Source: Sclerotinia nivalis (Eukaryota > Ascomycota > Leotiomycetes > Helotiales > Sclerotiniaceae). From it: 64,000 bases of DNA. Positions 44,268 to 55,300 of this stretch are shown here, piece after piece. Position 1 is the first letter of the stretch; the number at the start of each line of letters is the position of its first letter. The position numbers and the translations under genes are program-made. The notes below the pieces were generated by a model. That model saw only the letters and a program-made list of their open reading frames with translations. It made no database searches and was not told the DNA's origin. The stretch spans positions 744,001 through 808,000 of the forward strand of contig JAPEIS010000003.1 in assembly GCA_029531795.1 (NCBI GenBank). Direction: 5' to 3'.

Positions 44268-44939
44268 CAGGCTAAAATTGAACATCAAGAATGCGACTCT
44301 GATGAAAAACATTCTTCCATTCATAGTCGGTCTTCGCCTAGCCTGGCTAGTCGGTTCAGTTTTGTTTACATACCGGGTCACTATTCCAGATTCCAACCCA
44401 TTAAGTATCGTCATCAGCTTTTACGAGCACATCGAAATTGAGTGGCCGTGGTTCAATACTCAAAGGAAGGAAAATTGCAGAGGTGTTCAGAGACCATCAA
44501 ATAGCCTATAGGCCAGTACCTTCAGGAAAAGGCCATCGTAAACAAGCTGTTTTCGAATTGAGAAATTGTCGTCAGTCAGGGGCGGCATTGATTTTGGAAT
44601 ATATCTGAGCTCACGTGAATTCAGGCAACTTAGGGATCACTCTGCGTCATAAGATGGAACTGCCAGATCGTCGGGAATATATTGATGGCTTCAGTTGTCC
44701 AACGAATGGCTCCCACTGGCGGCAACCATGAGAGATCATTCAGCGTGTCTTATATCCACCAGTCCAATAGCAAGTTCGGCGGCGGACGATCGACTGATCA
44801 TAACGAGACGAAGTTCAAAGATCTTAACATCGAATCATAGGGAAGACTGCGTTTAGAAACATGATCGGGGCCTGTAGAAGAATAATCTGTTCTCTATAAG
44901 AAAATTTTCAGTATGCTTTGTATTTGAAATTCTTCTCTT
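44268..44939. other. Intergenic region
   Basis: Nothing recognised. Confidence 0.4.
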
Positions 44940-45212
44940 TCAGTTCTTTCCTGTACACCCAACGGGTATTTTTGTGACACTCATAATTCCGCGCTGGAAG
45001 TCTGGATTATCGACATATACTTTCCTTACGTCTCCCAAGTTTAGTACGAGCGCCGCGGGCCTATTGCCGTCTTTAGTTTTTATTTGTCTCACTAATGTAT
45101 CATCTTGCATAGCTATCTCATTATTGAATTCAAGATTAAGGTTAAAGTTATGATTTTCTGGTGGTGAAGCCATCACTGAGAGCGTCAATCTTGAGATGGC
45201 ATCACTACTTGA
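44940..45212 (-). CDS. Possible small ORF or gene fragment
   Basis: A minus-strand frame is open from 45353 to 44940. Its first part lacks an ATG but reads like a hydrophobic leader followed by CSESYSFFFNSTSSSDAISR. An internal ATG near 45171 begins MASPPENHNFNLNLEFNNEI and runs to VTKIPVGCTGKN. The composition (NRPAALVLNLGDVRKVYVDN) looks coding. The frame may be the last exon of a secreted-protein gene whose start is lost. Family unknown. Confidence 0.3.
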   Translation of the reverse strand, partial: SSSDAISRLTLSVMASPPENHNFNLNLEFNNEIAMQDDTLVRQIKTKDGNRPAALVLNLGDVRKVYVDNPDFQRGIMSVTKIPVGCTGKN

Positions 45213-45832
45213 GGTGCTATTGAAGAAGAATGAATAGCTTTCAGAGCATATAGAGCCGCCGGAACTCAAAAGTAAGAACAGGCGGTAAAGAAAGAAAGTT
45301 CTTGAAATCAGTTTTATTAACGACAATTGCACTATAATTTTGTTGTCGGACAACTATGATGTCTTTCCTAAGCAAGCAAGCTGTGACACTTTTAGGGCTG
45401 CAAATAAATGAGGATTCAGCGTCAAGATTTTATGTCAAAGCTGTGTTTATATATGTGACCGTGCATTTTGTTGGTTAGCTGAAGTTGAAGTGATTGGTCC
45501 TACTCAACTTCCGGAATCGGCATAACATTTTTTGTAGCATTTTCTGAAATTCATTCCTTGTTGCTTCCAGCGGTTAGTAGATTCCTGTGCGGCTTCAGAA
45601 TTGACATACCATTTGGCCCCAACACAACATTGCACCAATTAATCCCCAGTCAGCTCAGTGTCTACGTACTAGAATGCGGAAGGCGCCTGTTGTCGAAATT
45701 CCTGATATAAATTGGGCCATGTCTGTTGAGGACTGCAGATATATAACCTTCATTTTATGCTTATATACACCCAATTCCTTTAGTTACAACAATTAGATTT
45801 GGTAAATTTTCTCCATCTCAATCATCAAAATC

Positions 45833-46582
45833 ATGTTTATCCACTCAGCTCTGCTATTTATTCTATCCGTTCTTTCGGCAACGACAATTGCTCAACCTGG
45901 GATTCCTCCAGCACAGATCACCCCTACTCCCACAAACTTTCAAGACCTCTCCATTCGTGGTGCCAAAAAGAGCCCCGTGACTGTTTCAACCAAGCCAACC
46001 CCATATCCTTCTGTTGTGCGTATAACAGTCTCAAAACGTCAAATTCTGTCATCGAAACAAATTACACTCTCAATTTTGCTGGTTTTGGTAACACAGATTC
46101 GTCGCCTGCTCACAGCGGCACATATCCGAGTACAGACTCTTTGTGTGCCCCTGGACTTAATACTGCTATCGACGCAGCATTTAAGAATGAAGCTGGGTAC
46201 AAAATGACAATCACGTGTTTGCCGAGTTATGGGGCTACAAATGATACGTATGTTTACTTGAACATGGTTGTTCCTGCCAAGGATCAAGGGGCGGCTCTCA
46301 TACGCATTGTTGTAAGTGGCTCGTAGCCCAGCAAACGTGAAAGATGAATTTTACTGATGAGGTTACCTTTCAGAAAACATGGGCACCAAGCTGGGCATCA
46401 CCAATATGGAACGACCCTCGAACTCTTGTCCCGGCAGATGCAACTTGTCCGGAGGATGCTTCGTTATGCCAACCTCAACAGGTGAGTGAGATTTTATCAT
46501 TATTTCCATCTTAAAACAATTGTCCAGTGCTAATCAAAATGCTTCTCAGTTGCCACTGGGATATTGTCTGTCAGGTTGTTAA
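45833..46582 (+). pseudogene. Cysteine-rich secreted protein gene with a one-base frameshift
   Basis: ATG 45833 starts a good signal peptide (MFIHSALLFILSVLSATTIA) and continues to about NFQDLSIR. The rest of the protein is in the next frame, from about 45960: CQKEPRDCFNQANPISFCCA, then TNYTLNFAGFGNTDSSPAHS and the stretch AGYKMTITCLPSYGATNDTY. It reaches a well-formed intron 46312..46373 (GTAAGT, TTTCAG), exon 46374..46481 (TWAPSWASPIWNDPRTLV), intron 46482..46549 (GTGAGT, TGCTAAT, TCTCAG) and final exon 46550..46582 (LPLGYCLSGC). No intron of realistic size joins the two frames, so a single-base indel between about 45950 and 45975, near an A5 run, breaks the gene. Otherwise it looks freshly functional. 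Function unknown. Confidence 0.65.
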
Positions 46583-47276
46583 AGGGAACTTCGGATCACC
46601 CGTGAATATGTTTCGATATATCTATTAAAATGCACCCGGATGAAGAAACAAGTATGCACGATACTGGTTTGGAGTTTTCCATACCAAATTTTGTTGATGT
46701 TTTTTACCCATTTTGATGCACTGTACGTGTATAACTTGGAAGACAGATAAGAGAGCAATTTTTTTATTCGGTACGATTTTGTATGAAATCAATTTTCATT
46801 ACTTTTCCACCCTGATGTTTAACTGCAAATGAAAGAATGAAATCTGCAGCATCTATATGTTCAAACTCAGTTAAACATCACCGTGCAATATCCAAATCTC
46901 ATTTGGACAATGAACTTCTGTCCTGCTGTCCAAGAGAAATTGACGTTCTTCCCCCAATGTCCAAATCCAAGTCAAACATTCAGAAGCTTCCCTGAAACTC
47001 AACGGAACCCAATGCGAGAATCTAGTCCAAGCACTGAATCCCAAAACCAACGATGTACGAAGTGGAAGCCAATTACATCAGGTGTAAAAGTACTTCGAAA
47101 GCAACGATAAAGACTTGACAAAAGAAATATCATTGTGGGAGGAAAGAATTCCCAACATTCCCCCTTGCCACCTCAAAACTATGCTGGGCCCCGTTGTAGA
47201 TTGGTACTGATCTAGTTAGCTCATGTCATGTATGAGAAGCAAAGGGAATATTCGTGTTTCACTTACCAGCTCTATG

Positions 47277-47351
47277 CCAATCTTAAGCAGTCCAATCTTA
47301 AGCAGTCCAATCTTAAGCAGTCCAATCTTAAGCAGTCCAATCTTAAGCAGT
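47277..47351. repeat. 15-bp tandem repeat, five perfect copies
   Basis: Five identical head-to-tail copies of CCAATCTTAAGCAGT. Perfect identity implies recent expansion. Confidence 0.95.
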
Positions 47352-48133
47352 TCCAACACAACTACCCCCGGTAATCCATGTAGAAGGAGGTATACAATAC
47401 TGCAGAGTTTTACGTCTTGTAGTTGCTTAAATACTGACCACGTAGCAGATACCTGGACTAGCCATTTCGCCCCAAATACTGTGCCCGACACATTTAAAAC
47501 CTGCAAAACTATGTGATGCGTCATGTTCAAAATAAGCCAGTGTACACGATTCTTAACCCATCAATAACTGTTCTTCAGACACAAGTTCCAAAGTCATTGG
47601 AAGATCTGAAGCCTGTATTCATGCGGCATAGCAGTCGCTTATTCGCCCAAGTTAACAAAGCACTCATCTTGAACATATAATCCCCCGAGAATGAATCTAT
47701 CAACAAAAACCTACGAAGTGGCCACTATCAACCAAGGAATCGTCGTCACGCCCACAGTTTTCCTCGCAATAATATCACTTTTTGCCTCTTCAACAGCCGA
47801 CTTTCTTTTACAAATCTCAAGCTTTGTGTCGCGGATTCCAATATACCCATTACAGTTCTACTCACCGACAGTTTTCTCGCACCAGACCAAAGCTATGCAA
47901 AGCAGCACTTATCGCCTTATTATTACAGCGACTGGCTAATACTCCATAAACGAATGGCATCTTATGTGCGGCCTTAATGACCAGTGCTGATCCTGATACT
48001 GATCTGAAGGAAAACTTCATACCTAAACACATTCAAACACTTACACTCACAAACCATATGAAAAACACAACACCTGCAATACTGATTTACGCACAGATAT
48101 TCATTACTGTCTGCCAACTGTGGCGTACTGAAA

Positions 48134-48240
48134 GCGATCTCAAAGCGATCTCAAAGCGATCTCAAAGCGATCTCAAAGCGATCTCAAAGCGATCTCAAAG
48201 CGATCTCAAAGCCATGCAAAGCCATGCAAAGCCATGCCAT
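48134..48240. repeat. 11-bp tandem repeat (seven copies) followed by a 10-bp repeat
   Basis: Seven perfect copies of GCGATCTCAAA (48134-48210), then GCCATGCAAA copies (48211-48240). Confidence 0.93.
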
Positions 48241-48603
48241 GCAAATAAGCGAATCCCCCCGAGCTCCATTTTCATTTCCATTTTCATTTCCATCGCATCC
48301 CATTCCCTTCCTTTTCCCTTCCCTTCCATTTTCGCATCCATCCATATCCGGCATTCATTTACCATATCGTACTCGTAACAAATATTGGGCATAAGCCAGC
48401 TCGCTATGCAATATAATCATATCGTATCGTGTCATGTCATGTCATGTAAACCTCATCGATCAAATCTCAAACTCCGATCACTAAATCAAATCGCTCCCTA
48501 ACACCCTACACACTCCTGCCACCTTGCTTTCCGTTATGACATTTCACCACTCCTTCTTTCTCCTAATCGTTCCATTCCTCCTTAAAAACATAAGAAAACA
48601 TGT

Positions 48604-51600
48604 TCATTCATCACCCGTATATCCGCCTGTATATGGGTTCCACTCCATACCAGGATAACTCGTTGCAGACATTTGCAATATTTCCTCTTTTGTGTGTGCA
48701 TTTTTGTTTGTGGCACCTTCATTGCCAGCTTTCTCGCCAATCTCACGTTCAACTGTATCTCCAACTTTACTACCACCACTTGTTCCAATCTCCTTGTCAC
48801 CCTTCCTCTCTGCACACTTCTCGGCCATATTCGCATCCTCCCTCGGCAATCTTGTACTCGCATTATACAAACCTCCACTATGTCGCATCACATGGTCGTC
48901 GCCATCCACATGTAAAATATGCTCCATCGCACACTCTGCTTGCGGCTGTGGGGACGGGGATTCAGAAATCTGCGACACAGCACTGACTAGACTCCTTCCC
49001 GTGCTAGTTCGCTGCAAACAATCATTAGAAGATGCCGAAAGATTTCTATTTCTATGCCACTCTGGGTTAATTTGAGGTGGGGAGGGCGGCAATGGAAAGC
49101 GATCGATATCGATGTTCTCATTTGTCGGTAAAATTTCATCTGCAGGTAGTAGTACTGAGGTTTGGCCCCACGCAGCCACAGGACCATCCTTGGGAGGAGG
49201 AATAGGTGGCGTAGATGAGCGACTAGATCGACTATTTGCATTACTGCCATATGGTAGTGCAAGCTGGAAAGGTCGTTGCTGGCCTAGGTGTTCGCGGGCG
49301 GGCGACCGAGCTAGGATATCTTCGTGACTTGGATAATGAGTGCGAACGGGAGACGTAAATGGTGAACTACGCGTATCTATAGATGGTAAGATTGGAATTC
49401 TTCTTTCAGGTGTAACAGTTTGATGAAATGATGGTGATTGATGCAAAATTGAGGAATTAGAATGGGCAAGGGGCGAGACAGGAGATGGTACGGAGTATTG
49501 ATGGGATAAATTAGAAAGCGTATCTCCCAGGGATGGACGACGAGTGTTATTGATACCGCGTGGTTCATAGTTGGTAGGTATTGCCGCTGTTCCATCACCA
49601 CGGACAAGGTGATATCCTCCTGGAATTGGAACTGAATCATATTGAGGCTCGGGGACTAGGGGAGGTGGGGTACCATGTCGACGAGGACGATGATGAGAAC
49701 GAGAGTGTGAGTACTCCTGTTTGCTACCATTCAACTTACCAGAATTGCGAGTCCGTCCACGTTCTTGGTCTATCTTCTTCAATCGTTGCGTAGGCGTGGC
49801 AACAGGGTCGGGTAAAACCTCATGAGATTCCACGGCGAGGTCTGAATACATTCTAGCCACAGGAACAATCACGGGCCTTCTTCCATCGTCTTCACCTCTT
49901 TCATTATCTTTTTCTAGCGTGTTCGATCTTTTTCTAAGCATACCGGTCAATAGTCCACTCACTGAAGGACGCCTCGGGCGGGGTTCCTGATGTAGCTTAC
50001 TATCCTGACTTGGGTTCTCAGTTTTCTGAAGAGAGGGAGAAGGGGCGAATTTAGACAAAAAATTTAACGGTTGACTTGGTCTTCGTTTGTGATCTACATT
50101 GGTATCCTGAGTAGTTCGAGCTTCGAGTTGCGGAGAAGAAAGGGTGCCACCACGGGGACTATAACTTGAAAGATCTGTTGTGGCTCTTTTTGGCTTGAAA
50201 AGTACCGATCCATCGCCTTTAGGAGAACGTGAGAAAAGACCACTTAACCCACCCAATCGACTCCTTTTGTCATCTCTCTGAAGTGTTTTGCCCATTGTAG
50301 TTGTGGAGCGACCAAGTATGTTAGAACGTGGTGTCTCCAATGTAGGATTTGGGTTGAGGAGAGATTTTGGTGTCCTGGGGCTCTCGTTGGGACTCGCCAT
50401 CAGATTGGACTGACTACCAGAATAATGCGCCACCATACTCTCTCTTCCAATAGGGGAGTTTGATGACTGTTCCCCAGTGATGTCAAAATTACCCCAGAAA
50501 CCAGACCCTCTCTTTTTCTGCCTACCATCACGCGAAGGAGGAGTGGCAGAAGTATCCATGGGAGGTATTTCCTCATCTCTTGAGACAGAACCTTTTCGCT
50601 CTCTTGAGATGGAGCGAACAAAGTTCATACCTCGGCTGACGAGATCTGAACTACGTCGTCTTCGATGACCAACAGGCTCTTCATTGTTTTGAGAAGGCCT
50701 CACTTCTGAGATTTCGTTGCTTGGCTGACGTTGAAGCAAGGCTTCAGTCCGACCTCTAGGTGCTTGATAATATCCGCCAGGCATATTATGGTCACCTTGG
50801 ACTTCAACAGCCGGCCCTCCAAATAACTCGGGGTAGCGTTGAGTGGAAGAAGGAGGCGACTCAAATGGTAAAGCTGGTATCATTGGTGGTGGTGGTGGTG
50901 CATTGCTATCACGACGCTGAACAAACTGAACAAACTGCTGGTCAGAGGCGGAACCTCGCCTAGATCGGGAAATTTTGGAGAGACTGTTCCATGAATCTTG
51001 ACGAGTATGTCCAATGGCTGGATTCGATAGCCCCACATCTTGCCCATGGTTTTTATGAACAAATGGATCAGTGACACGTGGAAAAACCGAGAACCGAGGT
51101 TGTGTGGTGGTATGAACATTCGGTTTCGAGACCGGAGCCTTGTTCACAATTGAAACATCTGTACGAGCATTTTGCTGTGAGGTAGGATCACTACTGCCTG
51201 CCCTTGCATTCGATGTGGTTACATATTGTATATAACCGTTGGACGCATCGTCATCCTCATCATCAGATATGGGAAATCTGGTTTGTGGTCTTCTGGATCC
51301 AAATTCGAATCCAAACTTGGATGTGCGTCGGATAGGTGGCAATGTCTTGAATGAGGGCTGCCTTCCTTGTTCTACAATGCCGAGAATATTTTGACTTGTG
51401 GGTTGTATTGGAAGAGGCGCTTGTAATGATCTTATGGCAGTTCGACTTGGCTGATCAGGATTGATCACCTGATCCAGACTTGCTCCCCGCGGTCGATTCA
51501 TCATACTAATTGGAGGCCGATTTGACGGCTTCAAGTCTGCTTTATGTTGCATTGTGCCTCCTACGATAAGCGATGAAGCTGCGACAGCATCCTTTGGCCC

Positions 51601-52122
51601 GGCTTGCTGTTCTGTGGCATCATCAAAAGCCGCATCATCACTATTCAACCTTGTACTCATTGGCCGTCCAGCGGGAGCGGAGAGGTTGTTTGTTGACCCG
51701 GGATCAGATGAATAGTGATTAGTGTGCCAGCCTTTGTCAATGTGGCCCTCCTTAATAATATGGGTAGTATGGTCAGCATCCCATGTGGGTTTATACTTAC
51801 TCATACGTGCCGGAAGATTCACAAGACGTTGCTCTTCCGTTCCACCGGGAGCTAAAATCTCACCTGCAGTTTCACGTGACACCACATTCACTTCCTCCGC
51901 GTGTGACGCTTGCGCCTCTTCGTCGCTTGTAGGAATGTCAACTATGCCGATTGGAGTAAGCACATCCGATGAAGTTGACATTCGTGATCGGCTGGTTGGT
52001 TCGGATGGTAGGCTCTGCTCTGTGTTTTGACTAGGATCGGTTCGGCCTGTTGCTCTCGATAGACTGAGTGCTAGGCCCCATGATGAACGATTAGGGTGTC
52101 TCGGCTTGGGAGGGGGACTTGT
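48604..52122 (-). CDS. Very large disordered fungal protein (at least 1172 codons)
   Basis: Open to the stop at 48604 from ATG 51981 (1125 aa). The frame stays open upstream to 52122 with convincing sequence (SPPPKPRHPNRSSWGLALSL) directly after a strong acceptor (T11 AG, 52123..52125). The true start is therefore probably in an upstream exon, perhaps MAGC at 52230..52241. The protein is Ser/Pro/Arg-rich, with many basic phosphosite-like motifs (RRRSSDLVSRGMNFVRSISR, RRTSKFGFEFGSRRPQTR), an acidic SDDEDDDA patch, poly-Pro (APPPPPMIPALPFESPP) and an ordered-looking end (PGMEWNPYTGGYTGDE). No catalytic domain was seen. Such proteins are often scaffold or polarity/signalling factors, but no function can be assigned. 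Its tandem neighbour upstream has the same character. Confidence 0.78.
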   Translation of the reverse strand, partial: TSPPPKPRHPNRSSWGLALSLSRATGRTDPSQNTEQSLPSEPTSRSRMSTSSDVLTPIGIVDIPTSDEEAQASHAEEVNVVSRETAGEILAPGGTEEQRLVNLPARMSKYKPTWDADHTTHIIKEGHIDKGWHTNHYSSDPGSTNNLSAPAGRPMSTRLNSDDAAFDDATEQQAGPKDAVAASSLIVGGTMQHKADLKPSNRPPISMMNRPRGASLDQVINPDQPSRTAIRSLQAPLPIQPTSQNILGIVEQGRQPSFKTLPPIRRTSKFGFEFGSRRPQTRFPISDDEDDDASNGYIQYVTTSNARAGSSDPTSQQNARTDVSIVNKAPVSKPNVHTTTQPRFSVFPRVTDPFVHKNHGQDVGLSNPAIGHTRQDSWNSLSKISRSRRGSASDQQFVQFVQRRDSNAPPPPPMIPALPFESPPSSTQRYPELFGGPAVEVQGDHNMPGGYYQAPRGRTEALLQRQPSNEISEVRPSQNNEEPVGHRRRRSSDLVSRGMNFVRSISRERKGSVSRDEEIPPMDTSATPPSRDGRQKKRGSGFWGNFDITGEQSSNSPIGRESMVAHYSGSQSNLMASPNESPRTPKSLLNPNPTLETPRSNILGRSTTTMGKTLQRDDKRSRLGGLSGLFSRSPKGDGSVLFKPKRATTDLSSYSPRGGTLSSPQLEARTTQDTNVDHKRRPSQPLNFLSKFAPSPSLQKTENPSQDSKLHQEPRPRRPSVSGLLTGMLRKRSNTLEKDNERGEDDGRRPVIVPVARMYSDLAVESHEVLPDPVATPTQRLKKIDQERGRTRNSGKLNGSKQEYSHSRSHHRPRRHGTPPPLVPEPQYDSVPIPGGYHLVRGDGTAAIPTNYEPRGINNTRRPSLGDTLSNLSHQYSVPSPVSPLAHSNSSILHQSPSFHQTVTPERRIPILPSIDTRSSPFTSPVRTHYPSHEDILARSPAREHLGQQRPFQLALPYGSNANSRSSRSSTPPIPPPKDGPVAAWGQTSVLLPADEILPTNENIDIDRFPLPPSPPQINPEWHRNRNLSASSNDCLQRTSTGRSLVSAVSQISESPSPQPQAECAMEHILHVDGDDHVMRHSGGLYNASTRLPREDANMAEKCAERKGDKEIGTSGGSKVGDTVEREIGEKAGNEGATNKNAHTKEEILQMSATSYPGMEWNPYTGGYTGDE

Positions 52123-52346
52123 CTAAAAAAAAAAAGGGTTAAACTTAGCGCTGGAACACTCATGACGATGGGCCACATAGCAAGGAGAAGAAAACAATTG
52201 TGATGGGCTGGATTTTTCCTTAGTCGTACACATCCCGCCATGCGGGATTGGCAAAGCAATAAGCATTCACCCACGCTAATTAATCAAAACGATAAAAATT
52301 CAAAATAAAACGCCTAAAAACCCCATATCCAACCCAAAAGGAGATG

Positions 52347-55300
52347 TTAATCTACCTTATCACTACTACCGGCCGCACGAAGCCTGTTCTTGCCCTTTGC
52401 CAGTAATCCTTTACCCGCCTGGAAACCTGCCTTTCCAGCTTTACCGCCGAACATCCCAGCGTGATGAAGGAATTCTTTTCCTTTCGCTTGAACTTGTTGA
52501 GTTGTAATTTTGGCATGCGCTGGTGAGAAGCCTTGCTGATTATTAGAAGTTCCGGTTTGCCCTGGTCGTGATACAGGCGTTGATGATTGTGGTGGCGCAC
52601 TAGCATTCAAATACTGTTGATAATAAGGTGATTGCATTGCCACCGATGCGCTCCTTGTATTTCTTCGGGTCGAGCCAGTCGGTACACTTGATGTAAAACC
52701 TCCGTAAGATTCATTCACATCAGCATGTTCTGGTTGTTCCGCCTTTAAGGCGAAAATCCAATCGTGAATACCAGAGTCCATGGCTGCGAACCGTTCCCTG
52801 GTTTCATCGAATGCATAGACTCTTTCATGGACATCTTTCATCCCTAAAATTTCTTTGAACGTTAAAATTTTTCCCAGATTAGATGTCCGAGGAGAAGTGG
52901 CAGATCCACGTCGCGAAGGTGAGGATTCACGTGCCGAGAAAGGACTTGGAATACTGGCCGGTGAGTGTGGATTAGACCCAAGTGGATCGGTGGAGACATC
53001 TAATGTGGAACCATGGGCTGGTTGTTCATTCTCAGGAGTTTGGGTGACTGGATATGATGCAAATTGTGGCTGTTGCTTTTCTTGAGCCAAAGAAACATTA
53101 ACAGTAGGTGGGGATTCAAGGTAAGAGGTACGTAAAGTAGCAGCCGCAGCACCATCTTCAAGAATTGCAGCGCCAGTGGCTAAGGCGACATCCCTTTCAA
53201 AATGATAATCGCCATGTGAAGGTCCTTCGAAGACTTCCTTCTCCATGTATGGTTCTGGGTCAACTTGCTTAAGGCCTTCATGCGGCGCATCGACATTCTC
53301 AATAGGAAGCTCAACATGGCTTCGAGGTGGCTCGGGCATGTCGAGATTCGCTTGGTGTATACTTTCCATGCTCATCTCCCAAGAGAAACGTGTGGGTAAA
53401 GGGGGGCGAGTTTGTTGCCGTGACATCCTATGAGAGCTAAGGGGTCGGATTTCTGGCATGTCAATTGGGATAGTTTGCTCCGTTTGTGGCTTATCTGGAG
53501 ATGTAGTGGCTATGGGAGATGAGTGTTCCTCATCACCTGTATCATTCCAATAATCATCATACACATCCGTCAAGTACGCACTTTCTCGCGGATGATCCAC
53601 ATTAGAGGCATCTAGTCTTTCGTGCAGATTTTCGTGGGATTGCTCTGATTCTAAAGGTAGATTTGACAACCTTTTGACTATTTCTTTGCGGAGTTTGTCG
53701 CTTTGTTCATCAAAAGGACCAGTATCAGTGCTCAGCGTCGGTAAAACTTGGGGTCGAGAAGGCGGAAGAAGAGGTTCACTGGTGTCAATTGCCTCGGCTG
53801 TACTCTGCTGCAAAGCTATACTTGGTCTTGGGAGACTCTCCAAAGCGGCTTCATCACTCTCGTCCCGCGGATCCTTGCTTGCTGGGGTAGGTGGAGATTC
53901 TGTTGGAATAGATTGAGCAGCGTAATCGGGCCGCAATTGAGCTTCAGGCGAAGCTCTCTCCAGAGCAGGAATTAGTTCCGGATGTGGCGTCATCGCAGAG
54001 TGAACATTTCCACTCGCGTCTGGTGTTGGCATAGCGTCAGATTTGACACCAGGTGTGACACGTGCTGCATCTATAGAAGACTCTGGAAGAGAGTGCTTAG
54101 CGGTAGTAGGTGTCAAGTCTTCAGCTGCCAAATATTGAACCGGATCGTTTAGTATCTGCGGACTTTGTGAGCGAGCGCTCTCTGGCTGGTAAGTGCTCGT
54201 AGTTGCAGTCGTCGTATACGATTGCCATCCACCCGGTAACTGAGGGCGGAAACTCTCTTCGCGATCAATGGTTGGACGTGTAGGTTCCGGCTCAGCGTTC
54301 CGGGTCTCATCTTCTGTGGTAGGAGATGCAGAAGATATCCAGGCTTGTTCTCCCATGGATATTCTTTTCGATGCGGTACCGAGATCTGGGGTTCTAGCGG
54401 GACTATTACCTGGACTCGGAGTACTGATATCGCGCCGATGACCTGGAATAAAATTTGGAGGGACTATCTGATCGTCATACTCGTGTGTAACATTCTGAGG
54501 ATGCGGTGATGTTGGTTCAACTAACTCCTTGATAGCAGGAGTTGACATTTCACGACTTCGGTTGTCCGAAACCGCAGTGCTTGGACCATGACTCATGATG
54601 GGACTAATCTCAGTGGTCCCAGTACTTTCACTATCAGATCTCCTCACTTCACTACCAGTCTTGAAGACTGGGATCGGAGAAACCAAATTGTCACTCGTAC
54701 TATCGAATGCTTGGTTGACAACAGACTTAAATCCGAAAGATGGATGACTCCGGAGAGAAGTGTCATCTGGCGGTTTTGAATATTCTTTGGACATTTGTTT
54801 TGGTTCTTCCGCTGAAAGTTCAGCTGGAGGAGCAGGGTCGCTATCAACCTTTGATTGGGAAAATAAGTCGGATCCAAAGCCGGAAATTCGATGTAAGTCT
54901 GGAAGTGTGGGGCGGGTAGTTTTGCTTCCGGGGAGGGGGTTTAGTATGTCTCGGTCTGACGAGTGAATTTCATTAGCATTAAATCCTTCGAAGCCATATT
55001 CACTTTTTCGCTCGTTGACGGGTTCCAGGATCGGTGTCAAACGTCTTCCAGATTCAGAACCTTCATCGCCGAAACTACTTTTTCCTCGGTTTCCAGGTCC
55101 TAAACTATCAGAACTCGATCTTTCACGAGTGCCCGCTTGGCTTGGGGAACGTGATCTGTCACTCGACCTTTCCATCCCAATGGAGTCCAAACTAGGTCTA
55201 GCCGAATCTAAGGATGAGCGCTCCCTTTCTTGCTTTCGCTCTTCAACTCGACGATAGATATCCGCGGGCCTGATAAATGGTAAAGGTTTAGTATTTGACG

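Larger units (their letters stand above)
46583..48603. other. Gene-poor region with minisatellites
   Basis: No supported gene. A 75-codon ORF at 46883..47110 has Pro/Ser/Gln composition without further support. The region holds the 15-bp and 11-bp tandem repeats listed separately and TTTTCATTTCCA-type short repeats at 48270-48345. Confidence 0.5.

Noticed and set aside
48604..49075. Several plus-strand ORFs overlapping the 3' end of the large minus gene
   Set aside because: Shadows of the long Ser/Pro-rich minus-strand frame.
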